A DNA stretch of 64,000 bases from an uncultured Schlesneria sp. GTDB lineage: Bacteria; Planctomycetota; Planctomycetia; Planctomycetales; Planctomycetaceae. The translations under genes were made by a program, and so were the position numbers. Each line of letters begins with the position of its first letter. Positions within the stretch are counted from its first letter, which is position 1. Location: NCBI GenBank assembly GCA_903899985.1, contig CAIULL010000101.1, forward strand, positions 1 to 64,000, given 5' to 3'. Positions 19,840-30,313 of this stretch are shown in pieces. The notes under the pieces are model-generated. The model searched no databases and was not told the DNA's origin. It saw nothing but the letters and a program-made list of their open reading frames with translations.

Positions 19840-20478
19840 ATGAATCAATTGACCAATAGAATCTGGCTCGCAGCGATATTGATGGGCTGTGGGTTTGCCA
19901 GTACGGTCTGGATTCGGTCGGGTTATACGTTTGAAGTTCAGCCCCTCAAACAAGGTCTTGAATCACTACCCATGGAATTAAATGGGTATAGTGGGACGGA
20001 CCAACCCGTTGATCCGGATGTTTCCGTGGTTTTGCACGCAGATACGACGGTCAACCGTACTTACTTGCGACCCGACGGCACGATCGTCTTATTGCATGCG
20101 TCTGGATGGGTGCGGCCTGAAAACGTGGCTGATGTGGCTCCTCATAATCCCAAGGTCTGTTACGTCGCGTCTGGTTGGAAAATCCTTGAAGAGCGCAACG
20201 TGGAATTGACGTCGACGACAGGAAAACTGCCGCTGTGCTTGTTATTTCTTGAGCGTGATACCGAACGGTGCGTAATTGGTTTCTGGTACCAGATGGGTCA
20301 AAGAATGTTTACAACGACTCAGGAAGCACGCCAGATCCATCGAGAGCTTTGGGGTACAAAAAAATGGCCCGCCACGATGAAGTTCCTCATTCAAACGCCA
20401 GCGCAGGGAATTGATGCAGCGTTACCCCGAATTGAAGAGTTTGCCTTGATCGTGCACCAATGGTCTCTGGAACTCTAG
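19840..20478 (+). CDS. EpsI family protein (exosortase-associated)
   Basis: A 212-residue protein with one N-terminal membrane anchor (residues about 7-25) and a soluble extracytoplasmic domain. The motif H102-N-P-K-V-C107-YVASGW corresponds to the conserved HxPxxCxxxxGW box of EpsI (DUF3485), in which the His and Cys are nearly invariant. EpsI occurs either fused to, or next to, exosortases in polysaccharide loci; its activity is not known. Here it is a separate gene three positions after exosortase start, behind the Wzc-like gene. GGAGC at 19830-19834 sets the start at 19840. Confidence 0.88.
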   Translation: MNQLTNRIWLAAILMGCGFASTVWIRSGYTFEVQPLKQGLESLPMELNGYSGTDQPVDPDVSVVLHADTTVNRTYLRPDGTIVLLHASGWVRPENVADVAPHNPKVCYVASGWKILEERNVELTSTTGKLPLCLLFLERDTERCVIGFWYQMGQRMFTTTQEARQIHRELWGTKKWPATMKFLIQTPAQGIDAALPRIEEFALIVHQWSLEL

Positions 20479-20524
20479 GCGAATTATCGCAAGAGAAATT
20501 CGTTTTCCCTGCCAGGATCGCGGT

Positions 20525-20553
20525 TCGCAAATGATGGGATTCGTCATTTGCGA
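20525..20553. promoter_or_regulatory. Inverted repeat in epsI-TPR intergenic region
   Basis: TCGCAAATGA (20525-20534) and TCATTTGCGA (20544-20553) are a perfect 10-bp inverted repeat with a 9-base loop. It sits between the EpsI stop (20478) and the TPR gene start. It is followed by CTTGTTTTC, so it could be an attenuating terminator, an RNA processing site or an operator. Confidence 0.5.
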
Positions 20554-20609
20554 GTCAAGATCTTGTTTTCGTGAAATCCCTTCAATATTTGTTTTTTTGG
20601 TCTCCTTCC

Positions 20610-23600
20610 ATGCGTAAAAAGCGCACGTTGAATCTCCCTTTTCTGGCGGGGCTTCTGATATCCCCCTTGATCCTTGCGGGGCTGACTCACCTCCTTCACC
20701 ATTTTCAGATGGTCAGAAATGCGTCGACCTACCTTCGTCAGGCGAAACGAGCGCAGGAAGATACTGGTCCCAATGCGAAAGCAACATCGCTGAATTACCT
20801 GGCCCGCTACGTCCAGTTGGCTCCTAACGATCCAGAAGGTCTGATTCTACTGGGGTTGCAATACGCTGATCTGAATGGTTTTCAGCGTGCCGCAATTATG
20901 CTGGAACGCGGGTTGAGTTATCAGCCTGACCGGTCTGACGTTCGACGTCGGCTTGTCGAGTGCCTGATGAGGCTTGGGAGATTTACGGACGCGAGCGACC
21001 ATTTGCAGAATTACCTGCTCAAGGAAGCACCGAACGACAGCGGGTTACTGGAACAACTGGGGGCCTGTCAGCGAGCAAAGCAGGAGTTCGAACAATCTGA
21101 GAGAACATTCCAGGCGGCCATCAAGAGTTCCCCTGAACGGTTAGAGCCTTATCTGTTGCTGGCCTCACTTCAGCAGGAGCGGTTGAATCACATCGACGAC
21201 GCAGTGGCAACAGTCAACGAAATGGTGAAGGTAAATCCAGAGAATCCGCGAGCTTATCTTTTTCGTGGACAGTGGTTTTTGCGTCAATTTACGGAATTCA
21301 AAACCCCGAGCGGGATCAATCGGCTGACGAATCAATCGGCAGCGGAAAAGTATCTTCAGGACGCCGAGGCGGATTCGAATGAATCGTTGAAACGAGATCC
21401 GGACAACGCTGACGCTTTAATGCTCGCATGCCGGGTCAAACTTGTATCAGGCAAACGTGATGAATTGCGTCAATTGCTTTTCAAAGGGATTGAGCTTTTT
21501 CCGGAACGCACGGGTTTTTATTCGATGCTTTCCAATCTGGAGTCGGAGTCAGGCAATCCCGCACTGGCGATTGAATCGATGCGAAAAGCAAGTCTGGTCG
21601 CGCCGAAAAATCTTGAGTTGCAATGGAATCTGGCGAGACTGCTGATCGAATCTGACAACGTGAATGAAGCAACGGAAATCATTACCAAGTTGCGTAACGA
21701 GAAGTACCCGCTTGTCTTTCTTGATTTTCTTGAGGCACGAATTCTTTTTCGCCGCAACGAATGGCTGTCAGTGATCCAAAAAATTGAATCGCGACGCGGA
21801 GTCACCTCGCCCACCCCTGAAACGGCATTTCTCTTCAAAATGTCGGAATACATGCTTGGGGTCGCCTACCGCGAAATCAATTCGACGGTACCACAAATTG
21901 ATAGCTTTCGTCGTGCCGTGGCCATCGACCCGGATTGGACGCAAGCAAAACTCGCGCTCGCTGATTCGTTAACCGCCGTCGATCAAAACCAGGAGGCTGC
22001 ATCGCTGTATGCAGAAATCTGTGCGACGCCCAATGCGCCGGTGTCAGCCATGTTTGGCCTGGCAAAATCATGGATTCTTTACAATCGAAACAAGCCACGC
22101 GCAAAGCAAGAGTGGCGCGAATTTGACGAAGTCATCACAAAGCTTGCGAAACTCGATCCTCAACCAGCACAGGTCGCGATTCTGCAAACGCAGAGGTTAA
22201 GCGTGAGTTCTGAGCAAGAAGCGGCCGCCAGATTTATTCGTGCCGCGCGTGAGAAGAACCCGGACGTATTTGAATTGTGGTTTACAGAATTTGAGTTAGC
22301 CGAATCGAGACGTGATTCAAGTACGTTAGCCGAGCTGGCTCAAGAAGCAGAGAACAAATTCGGAGATTCGGTGAATGTCCGGTTAATGAAAGGGCGTTCA
22401 ATTGTTTCACAATTGGGAACGTCAGATAAAGAAAAAGCGAAAGCAGAATTGCTGAAGCTGTCTGAACCCGATCCATCCTGGACGGAACCGCAAAAGCTTC
22501 AATTGACCGAAATCTTCGCGTCGCTCTTTCTCTCGATCGAAGATTACGACGATGCCGAAAAGTTCGCAACGCTTGTACAGAATGCGCAGCCGGCGAATAA
22601 GCGAATTCTCTCGGTGTTGCTTGAGATTTGTCGGCGCTCAAAACAATTAGACAAGGTTGATCACGTGCTTCAACAAGTGAAGGCTGTTGAAGGAGAAGGG
22701 GCCAACTGGCACTTTGGCCAGGCGCAGCGAATGGTGATGGTCGCACAGGAAACAAAAGACTCGAACGCATTGCGAAACGCTGTTTCGCACCTTGAGAAAG
22801 CAAAGGCACTTCGGCCGGCGGATAGCCAGTACCCATTGCTCTCCGCGAAACTTCTGGATATCCAAGCCGATCCTCGGGCTGCGATCACGCAGTATCTCGA
22901 GGCAATTCGGCTGGGGGAAAAATCGACGGGTGTCACGAGCCGTGCTCTGGCATTATTGATTAATTCACAGAGAATCGAAGAAGCCGACAAATTAATCACC
23001 GAGCTGCGTGAATCCCGGTCGCCATTTTCTGAGGAAATGGCTCGCATCGAATTTGCCGTCACGATGCAGCGTGACCGCAAAGATCTTTTTAAATTGCTCG
23101 AACGATTTGTGCGTGATTATCCTGGTTCTGATCCCAAATGGCTGGGGAGGGCTTATCTGAATATTGAAAAATACGATTTAGCCGAAGAGCAGTTTCGAGC
23201 AGCAATCGCCGCCAATCCGGGGGAACCCGAAGTATGGATCGGCTTAGTTCAAACGTTGACGCGATCAAAACAGGCCGAGAAGGCAGAAGCGGCAATTGAA
23301 GAGGCGAAGCTGGCAATCTCAGCAGACAAATCTGCCCTGACGATTGCTCAGTGTTACGAAATCATGGGGAAAGCAAGTCTTGCCGACGAGTCGTACCGGA
23401 AAGCGATTGAGCAATCGCCGGATAATCCGCTCCTCCGCCGCAAGCGGATTGAATTTCAATTGAGTGGCGGTAATTTTCGCGAGGCCGAAGCATCGCTTCG
23501 CAAGATGCGGGAACAGTCGAATGGCGACGACGAGGCGGCCCAGAATCTTCGCCTGTGGGTCGATCGAAATCTCGCGATCTGTCTGCTGGCGATGGGAGGG

Positions 23601-24956
23601 CGTTCGCAGTTAACCGAGGCTCTCAAAATTGTCGACCAGATCATCGAAAAGAATGGCTCGACTCCGAACGATGATTTACGGCTGAAGGCCAGTATTCTTG
23701 CAAAATGGCCCACGCGTGTTGAGCGTCAGCAAGCAATCCCGATTTTCGAAAAGCTGGCGGGTGATGATAAAACTGTGACTGCTGAGGATCGTTGGCAGCT
23801 TGCAAACCTCTATCAGTCTGAAGGTGATTTGAAGAAGAGTCGCGCCGAATTGCTGAAGGCAATTTTCATGCGCAAGGACGACCCGCGATTCTATATTCTC
23901 TACGTCGGCCTCTCTTTAAAGGCGGGCGAATTGAGTAATGCCGAATTATATATCGAAGCACTTCAGAAATTGTTGCCGAACGACTGGCTGACGATTGATT
24001 TACAGTCGCAACTGCTTTATGCCCGAAAGAAGTATCCGGAAATTGTCAGTTTGCTCAAGAAATTCGTGAACGGTCCCGCCGGGGCAAAAGAAAAGCCAGA
24101 AGCAGTTCTGTTTCGGAAATATCTAGTTGCCAAGCAGTTGGAATTATTTGGAAATAAGTTGAAGCGGGAGGAAGAACCTGCTGTCGCGACTCAATTTTTT
24201 TCCGAAGCGGAAACACTGTTTAATCAGATCGTCAAAGAAAATCCCAACGAAATCATGGTGTTGGCCGATTTTCTCGGCGGGACAAAACAAGTTGATCGAG
24301 CTCTGGAGATGCTTGAGAAGCATGGACCCAAGTCTGGCGCCAGTCGAATCATCAACGTCGCTCGCAAGATTTCCAGAAATCCTGTTGTGAGCCGTCAGCA
24401 ACAGGAAAGGCTTCGAGATCAACTTATTCAGTTTCAGTCGCTTGTTGCGGACAAGTCGCTGAATGATCCGGCCATGTCGATTTCGTTAACGCTTGCTGAT
24501 TTGATGAGTTTGCTGGGTGACACCAAGGGGGCTCAATCCATTTATCGAGAGGTTTTACAAAAGAGTCCGGACAATATCTTTGCCTTGAATAACCTGGCGG
24601 TCTTGCTGGCATTGAATTACGGCGATCATCGCGAAGCGATGAAATTAGTGACACGTGCGATTGAGAACGGAGGTCCGATGGATTCGCTGCTGGACACGCG
24701 GGGACTCGTTCAACTCGCTGCGGGTCACTCAGAGACGGCGATCGACGACTTCAAGCAATCGGTCTTTGAAAAGGAATCGGCGGAAAACCAGTTTCACCTC
24801 GCGGTGGCTTACGCGGGAGTTCAACGCACGAAAGATGCGAAAGAGTCATTGATGATCGCAGAAAAAATCGGACTGATTGAAGAAGAGCTGCACCCCATCG
24901 AACGAGACAAACTGAAAAAACTAAGGAGCCAGCTTGGGATAGGAGGGGCAAAATAA
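20610..24956 (+). CDS. Giant TPR-repeat membrane-anchored protein, paralogue 1
   Basis: A 1,448-residue protein with an N-terminal membrane helix (about residues 8-25) followed by tetratricopeptide-like repeats along nearly its whole length. Recurrent repeat cores include LAPNDPEGLILLGLQYADL, NPENPRAYLFRGQWFL and SPDNPLLRRKRIEFQL. The last 200 residues contain the best conserved block, with NNLAVLLAL and RGLVQLAAGHSETAIDDF. TPR arrays are protein-docking scaffolds; exosortase loci of proteobacteria carry shorter TPR proteins (PrsT-like), so a role in polysaccharide export or PEP-CTERM sorting is likely. The ATG at 20610 is preferred, since it aligns with the start of the neighbouring paralogue; a GTG at 20571 is the alternative. 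The helix suggests a periplasm-facing protein anchored in the inner membrane. Confidence 0.85.
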   Translation: MRKKRTLNLPFLAGLLISPLILAGLTHLLHHFQMVRNASTYLRQAKRAQEDTGPNAKATSLNYLARYVQLAPNDPEGLILLGLQYADLNGFQRAAIMLERGLSYQPDRSDVRRRLVECLMRLGRFTDASDHLQNYLLKEAPNDSGLLEQLGACQRAKQEFEQSERTFQAAIKSSPERLEPYLLLASLQQERLNHIDDAVATVNEMVKVNPENPRAYLFRGQWFLRQFTEFKTPSGINRLTNQSAAEKYLQDAEADSNESLKRDPDNADALMLACRVKLVSGKRDELRQLLFKGIELFPERTGFYSMLSNLESESGNPALAIESMRKASLVAPKNLELQWNLARLLIESDNVNEATEIITKLRNEKYPLVFLDFLEARILFRRNEWLSVIQKIESRRGVTSPTPETAFLFKMSEYMLGVAYREINSTVPQIDSFRRAVAIDPDWTQAKLALADSLTAVDQNQEAASLYAEICATPNAPVSAMFGLAKSWILYNRNKPRAKQEWREFDEVITKLAKLDPQPAQVAILQTQRLSVSSEQEAAARFIRAAREKNPDVFELWFTEFELAESRRDSSTLAELAQEAENKFGDSVNVRLMKGRSIVSQLGTSDKEKAKAELLKLSEPDPSWTEPQKLQLTEIFASLFLSIEDYDDAEKFATLVQNAQPANKRILSVLLEICRRSKQLDKVDHVLQQVKAVEGEGANWHFGQAQRMVMVAQETKDSNALRNAVSHLEKAKALRPADSQYPLLSAKLLDIQADPRAAITQYLEAIRLGEKSTGVTSRALALLINSQRIEEADKLITELRESRSPFSEEMARIEFAVTMQRDRKDLFKLLERFVRDYPGSDPKWLGRAYLNIEKYDLAEEQFRAAIAANPGEPEVWIGLVQTLTRSKQAEKAEAAIEEAKLAISADKSALTIAQCYEIMGKASLADESYRKAIEQSPDNPLLRRKRIEFQLSGGNFREAEASLRKMREQSNGDDEAAQNLRLWVDRNLAICLLAMGGRSQLTEALKIVDQIIEKNGSTPNDDLRLKASILAKWPTRVERQQAIPIFEKLAGDDKTVTAEDRWQLANLYQSEGDLKKSRAELLKAIFMRKDDPRFYILYVGLSLKAGELSNAELYIEALQKLLPNDWLTIDLQSQLLYARKKYPEIVSLLKKFVNGPAGAKEKPEAVLFRKYLVAKQLELFGNKLKREEEPAVATQFFSEAETLFNQIVKENPNEIMVLADFLGGTKQVDRALEMLEKHGPKSGASRIINVARKISRNPVVSRQQQERLRDQLIQFQSLVADKSLNDPAMSISLTLADLMSLLGDTKGAQSIYREVLQKSPDNIFALNNLAVLLALNYGDHREAMKLVTRAIENGGPMDSLLDTRGLVQLAAGHSETAIDDFKQSVFEKESAENQFHLAVAYAGVQRTKDAKESLMIAEKIGLIEEELHPIERDKLKKLRSQLGIGGAK

Positions 24957-25178
24957 ACAGGACGTGTGGTAAGTTGCGATTGCAGTTTTTGACCGAATGT
25001 CGATTCAATTTTCAGGTTGTGAACCTGGCATGTATTTCACGTAAAGAGTGTTTTGCCGGGAAAGCCCATCCGTCATGTTTTAATCGTTTTTTTTCCGTGT
25101 TAAATCAACGACTGTTCTGCAGAACATGTTTTGTTCCCGAGCCGTATCCGGGCCTGTAAGGTTTTTGTGGCTTTCATG

Positions 25179-28100
25179 ATGCCAAAAGTAAATGTTAAAC
25201 CGCTGTTGATTCTGACCGTCACAATATTGATTTTGTGTTTGATCACATTTGGCATTCACGAATTTCAAATGTCACGGAATTCATCGGCGTACATTCGAGA
25301 AGCCAAACGGGCCCAGGCGGAAAATCGCCTCGGGGCCGCAGCATCTCATCTGATGCGTTACACGATGCTCAACCCCAATGATGTCGAGGGCTTGAAGCTT
25401 TTCGGGATGACGCTGGCCGAGATCGGAAAGACACATCCGATGCAGCTACAGGCTGCGTACGTCACCCTGCAAAAAGCGATCGGAATCGAACCTGGCAATG
25501 TTGAAGTCCGTCGAAAATTAGCAGAATTGGCAGCCCATAACGGACTGTTTGCCGAGGCGATCGACAACATCAACTATTTATTAAAAGATTTCCCTGACGA
25601 TATTGATCTGCTTGACCTGTTGAGCGACTGTCATGTGCTTCGAGGGGATTACAACGAGTCGGAAGCCTTGCTTGAATCCACGATTACAAAAGCACCTGAT
25701 CGGCTTGCGCTTTATTTGAAACTGGCCAATTTGCGACAACTGAAATTGAACCGCCCGGGAGATGCAGTACTTCCGGTCAATCAGATGGTTGCCGCGAATT
25801 CCGAGAATCCGATGGCCTATTTCAGTCGGGCCGAGTGGCTGTTAGAGCGGTTGAATGAACTGAAGAATTTAGCTCGCTCAAATCGTGAAAAAGTGCAGGA
25901 ATCTGCTGCAGAACTTTTAAAGCAGGCGGACGCTGACACGCAAGAGGCTTTAAAACGGGCACCTGACGATATCGAAATGATTGTGCTCGCCATTCGCATT
26001 GCCTTCGAGCAGGGTCGAAAGGACGAATTGCGCGCTCTGGCGATACAAGGGGTCGAACAACATCCGAAAGATCCTCGCTGTTACCTCGCCATTTCGGAGT
26101 TGGAAAAGAGCGTTTCGAACAACGCCGCTTCAATCAGCATCTTGAATCAAGGTGTTGCTGCAATTCCTGATGATCAGCAATTGAGATGGGCGTTGGCAGA
26201 TGTCCTGATTGATAGTGGAGCGTATAGCGACGCGAAAAATCAAATTGCGAAATTGGGAAAAGTTGATTTTCCGGACGTGCTGGTGCAATTTCTCGAAGCA
26301 AAAATCTCGATTTTTACTCGAGACTGGCTGGTTGGGATTCGTCAACTTGAGTCTCTTCGTCAGCAGTTGCGTGATAAATCCGATTTGATGAAGCAGGTCG
26401 AGCTCTGGCTTGGGTATGCCTATCGCGAAACGAAATCGTACGACCAGCAATTAATTTGCTTCCGTCGCGCTGTCGCGCTCGACCCCAGTTATCTTCCTGC
26501 ACGATTTGCGCTGGCAGAAACGCTGATGAATGGAAACAATCTTCCTGAAGCGATCAGTGAATTCGAGCAAATCTATTCTGTTCCGTCGTCGCCAGCGTCG
26601 GCCTCAGTCGGGCTTGCAAAATGCATCCTTCTCTGGAATCTTGATAATCCTGTCCGTTTACATCGTTGGGATGTCTTTGAGCGGGCATTAAGTCAGCTTG
26701 AGCAATCTGAGTTGCCTCCTGCGATTTGGGCTCAGATTGCCATCCTTCGCATGGAAAGGCTGGTGAGTGCTTCCAAGCGTGACGAAGCGGTGAAAATTAT
26801 TTCTGCGGCACGGGAAAAGTTTCCCGACGAGATCGAGTTATGGACGGCACAGATTGCTTTGGCGCAAGTGGCCAAGGACACCGAACGCTGCGATGAACTA
26901 TTCCAGGAAGCGCAACTTCGGTTCGGCGATACGGTCAGTCTTCGAGAATTAAGAGGAAGGTACCTCATCCAGCAGAAAGGGGCAAAGTGTATCGATGAAC
27001 TGCAGAAGCTGGCAATCGAAAGCCCCTCGTGGAGCAATGCGGATCGAGCCAAGTTTGCAGGTTCGCTGGCGTCTCAATTTCTTGCCGTCGGCGATTTGGA
27101 GAACGCAGCAAAACAGGGGCTGATTGCCAGCCAGGCAGAGCCCACAAACATGACGATTCGACTGGTTTTATTGGATATCGCCGTCGAAGCGAAGCGTGCC
27201 GAGCTGATGCAGCAAGTTCTTGACGAATGTCGAAAAATTGCGGGCGAAGGGGCAATCTGGCATTTTGGAACGGCGCTGTTACTGACAAAAGTTCGTGAGG
27301 CGGACAATCAGGCGCTGCTCGATGGCCTGTCGCATCTGAGAAAAGCGAGAGTCTTAGCCCAGTCGTGGGGGCGTGTTCCCCTTTTGATGGCCTCTCTGTA
27401 CGAACGGCTGGGGGACCAGAAGTCCGCGGTCGACCAATTCGTTGAAGCGGTTCGATTGGGCGAGCGAAGTCCGGCGGTAACAAGCCACACATTGTCGATG
27501 CTGTTCAATGCACGACGGTTTGAAGAGGCTGAAAATTTAATCAAGCAGTTGCGCGAGACACAGAGTACTTTTACCAGTGAGATGGCACAGACAGAAGTTG
27601 ATATCGCACTTCAGCTCGGTCGGGTGGACGCCGCGATTCAAGCAACCGAGCAGCTTGTTCGGAACTCAAAGGATGTCGTGGATCCTGTCTGGCTGGGTCG
27701 GGTGTACGGGTCACTCGGGAAGTATCCGCAGGCGGAAGCGCAGTTTCGACGGGCGATTCAGTTGGATGGGAAAAAATCGACCGCTTGGATCAATCTGGTG
27801 AAGGTTTTGATGCTGTCAAAACAGCCCAATGCAGCGTTGAAGGTCATTGACGATGCCAAGGGGGCGATCGAAGAGGAACGTTCTGCACTTGCTATTGCGT
27901 TTTGCTATGAGTTAGCTGGCAAGGGGGACCTTGCTTTGGCGACCTACCAGTCTGCCTTCGAAAAATCACCAGAAGACGTCGCGGTTGGTCTTGCGCTCGT
28001 TGACTTTCTGTTGAAAACAGGAGCGACGCAAGATGCCGAAGGCGTTTTGAGGAAATTGGTGAAATCGAGCAGTGGTGAGGACGAAAAAAGTCAAAATCAG

Positions 28101-29489
28101 CGGCGTTTGGTCTACAGAAAGCTGGCCAATATTCTGATTAACGCTGGTGGTCAAGACCGGTTAAACGAAGCTTTGTCTCTCGTGGAACGTAATATTGGTA
28201 ACGGTAGTTCGGTCTCTGTCGAGGATTTCCGGCTGAAAGCGATCATCCTGGCGAATGGGCCGACGGCGTCGCAACATGAACAGGCCGTGGCGATTCTCGA
28301 GAAAATTTTGCAGAGCGCTCCCGGAAATTCACAGTTAGCTGATGATCAGTTTCTGCTGGCGCGTCTTTATCTTCAAGCGGGTGATCGGATCAATGCCCGA
28401 AGTCAATTGCGAAAGCTGATCGGGTCGAACAAGAGTGAGGCTCGCTTTATTCTGGCTTATGCCCAGCTTTGTCTCCAGTCTGACGAGCCGACCGAGGCAG
28501 AACTGTATTTATCATTTTTGCAGAAGTTGGCACCGAATGAACTTTCGACGATTGACCTGGAGGCTCAGGTCTTATTCGCCAAAGGACGCTATTCTGAGAT
28601 CAGTTCTCTGTTAAAAGGTTTGAATTCGGGTCGTTTTCAGGATTCAACGAAAACTGAAACTGCCGTGGCCGCCAGGTTGTGGGCCGCCAAGCGACTTGAA
28701 GAATTCTCGCGACGGCTGGAAAAGATGGGAGAAACGGCAGAATCAGCGACTATTTCACGTGACGCCGAAGAGTTGTATGCAAAATATGTGAAAGATCGGC
28801 CCGAGGAAATGCTGGTTTTTGCCGAGTTTCTCGGAAAAGAGAACCAGGTTGATCGTGCGCTGGATCTGCTGCAGGAGCATGGTCCGAAAGCAAAGGTTTT
28901 CCGAGTGGCCAGCGTGGTATTGGCCATCATGAAGAATACCTACACGACGCCAGTCCAACTGGCTCGACTCCAGGAAATGGTGAAGTCTCTGTCATCAAAT
29001 GTCGAGGATCGGACGATTTTTGACATTCTGTCTGCAGATCTTTTGAGTTGGCGTGGTGAGTACAAGGAGGCGGCCTCATTATACAAGGGTATTCTGAGGA
29101 AGGATGAACGCGATGTTCGGGTTCTCAATAACCTTGCGGTTCTTTTGGCTCTCACTGGAGACGACTATAAGGAGGCCGAGCGTCTGTTGAAGAAAGCGAT
29201 CGAGATCGCGGGCCCATTGGACGCGCTGCTTGATTCGTCCGGGATTGTCAAACTCGCCTCGGGTCATCCTGAGACCGCAATCGTTGACTTTGAGAAGGCT
29301 CTCCAGCAACGTGAATCGGCGGAGCGTCGTTTTCACGCTGCGGCGGCCTACACTAAGCTGAAACGATATGACGCCGCCAGGAAGTCGCTCGAACGGGCTG
29401 ACAAATTACAGTTGTCTGATCAAGAGCTTCACCCGCTTGAGCGTCCCACTTTGAAGAGCATCCGCGTCGAGCTTCAAGAGCAATCTTAG
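25179..29489 (+). CDS. Giant TPR-repeat membrane-anchored protein, paralogue 2
   Basis: A 1,436-residue protein that is collinear with the preceding gene over its full length, including the membrane helix, the FQMxRNxSxYxRxAKRAQ motif just after it, and the C-terminal LNNLAVLLAL and SGxVxLAxGHxETAI blocks. The two are therefore products of a tandem gene duplication. They have clearly diverged, so the duplication is old or under different selection. The start could be the ATG at 25176 or 25179, or a GTG at 25167 that has AAGG at a better distance (25158-25161). Role is expected to be like that of paralogue 1: a scaffold for polysaccharide assembly or PEP-CTERM processing in the periplasm. They may form a heteromer. 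Confidence 0.85.
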   Translation: MPKVNVKPLLILTVTILILCLITFGIHEFQMSRNSSAYIREAKRAQAENRLGAAASHLMRYTMLNPNDVEGLKLFGMTLAEIGKTHPMQLQAAYVTLQKAIGIEPGNVEVRRKLAELAAHNGLFAEAIDNINYLLKDFPDDIDLLDLLSDCHVLRGDYNESEALLESTITKAPDRLALYLKLANLRQLKLNRPGDAVLPVNQMVAANSENPMAYFSRAEWLLERLNELKNLARSNREKVQESAAELLKQADADTQEALKRAPDDIEMIVLAIRIAFEQGRKDELRALAIQGVEQHPKDPRCYLAISELEKSVSNNAASISILNQGVAAIPDDQQLRWALADVLIDSGAYSDAKNQIAKLGKVDFPDVLVQFLEAKISIFTRDWLVGIRQLESLRQQLRDKSDLMKQVELWLGYAYRETKSYDQQLICFRRAVALDPSYLPARFALAETLMNGNNLPEAISEFEQIYSVPSSPASASVGLAKCILLWNLDNPVRLHRWDVFERALSQLEQSELPPAIWAQIAILRMERLVSASKRDEAVKIISAAREKFPDEIELWTAQIALAQVAKDTERCDELFQEAQLRFGDTVSLRELRGRYLIQQKGAKCIDELQKLAIESPSWSNADRAKFAGSLASQFLAVGDLENAAKQGLIASQAEPTNMTIRLVLLDIAVEAKRAELMQQVLDECRKIAGEGAIWHFGTALLLTKVREADNQALLDGLSHLRKARVLAQSWGRVPLLMASLYERLGDQKSAVDQFVEAVRLGERSPAVTSHTLSMLFNARRFEEAENLIKQLRETQSTFTSEMAQTEVDIALQLGRVDAAIQATEQLVRNSKDVVDPVWLGRVYGSLGKYPQAEAQFRRAIQLDGKKSTAWINLVKVLMLSKQPNAALKVIDDAKGAIEEERSALAIAFCYELAGKGDLALATYQSAFEKSPEDVAVGLALVDFLLKTGATQDAEGVLRKLVKSSSGEDEKSQNQRRLVYRKLANILINAGGQDRLNEALSLVERNIGNGSSVSVEDFRLKAIILANGPTASQHEQAVAILEKILQSAPGNSQLADDQFLLARLYLQAGDRINARSQLRKLIGSNKSEARFILAYAQLCLQSDEPTEAELYLSFLQKLAPNELSTIDLEAQVLFAKGRYSEISSLLKGLNSGRFQDSTKTETAVAARLWAAKRLEEFSRRLEKMGETAESATISRDAEELYAKYVKDRPEEMLVFAEFLGKENQVDRALDLLQEHGPKAKVFRVASVVLAIMKNTYTTPVQLARLQEMVKSLSSNVEDRTIFDILSADLLSWRGEYKEAASLYKGILRKDERDVRVLNNLAVLLALTGDDYKEAERLLKKAIEIAGPLDALLDSSGIVKLASGHPETAIVDFEKALQQRESAERRFHAAAAYTKLKRYDAARKSLERADKLQLSDQELHPLERPTLKSIRVELQEQS

Positions 29490-30313
29490 TTGTTTCGGTT
29501 GTTAATCTGGGGGCTTTGCGGCTTTGCTCAGTCTCAGTCACGCTTGTGGCCAACCGGTTATCTTATGTGCAAAGTCAGCCGAACGCGCAAGGTGTGAAGA
29601 AGACTGTACGCCCCGTGCTTTCGGGTCGAAATGACCTGGATGAATCGGGTATCGTTTGCGATTTGATGCAAGGTTTTTTGATAAGGGTTTAAGCCACGAT
29701 TCCCCCAGTCTCCTGCCAGGCCAGCCAGGTGCTAATTTGAGGGAACTTAGTGCCGCCAGGACGAAGAGTAGGTCCCCGGCTGGCAACTGGTGCTCGCGAA
29801 TCATGCAGGCAAACGAGTGATTCCGTCATTTTTTGAAATTTGGATCCTCGATTCGATTGGCGATTGACCGATGACTTCGAGATTGGGGCTCTGGGTCTCG
29901 CTCGGCTTCTTCAGCTTGTTTGCCGCAGGAAGTGCGTACGCAATTGAGCGTATTTCGATGAGAAAGCCCGTCAACAAGATGCAAGTGGCTTGTTTTCACG
30001 AGCAAAAGATCCGATAATCGCGCTGGTCGGGGTCTGTCCTCCTGAATCTACGAACGCGGGGGATGAACTTACGACAGAGCGGGCCGGTTTAAGTAAAGTT
30101 GCTCATCAGAGTCGCTTATTTTGTGGCACTGATTCTGCTTCGTGACGTGTGTAGATTGACAGTTTTGCAACTTTTTCCTTGTCAATCCAGAATTATCACT
30201 TTTTTCACTTGAATTGTCGGAAGTTACGTGGTCTAATTTTAACGACCAACCGAGCGCAAAAAGGCTTCGGAAGTTTATCGCAGTTTTTTTAAGGTCCAAG
30301 AAGACAGTACCCT
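29490..30313. other. Non-coding leader region before the secreted-protein genes
   Basis: About 820 bases without a supported gene. GATTGACA (30154-30161) and TGTCAATC (30180-30187) form a perfect 8-bp inverted repeat 160 bases before the next start. The absence of genes and an AT-rich tail from 30100 suggest a promoter here that separates the TPR genes from the following secreted proteins. Confidence 0.5.
30154..30187. promoter_or_regulatory. Inverted repeat GATTGACA-18-TGTCAATC, candidate operator
   Basis: Perfect 8-bp arms separated by 18 bases, in the upstream region of the small secreted protein and PEP-CTERM genes. The half-site shares TTGACA/TGTCAA with the palindrome at 19691-19705. 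A regulator encoded in the locus (FHA-LuxR at 32718) is a possible binder, by inference only. Confidence 0.35.
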
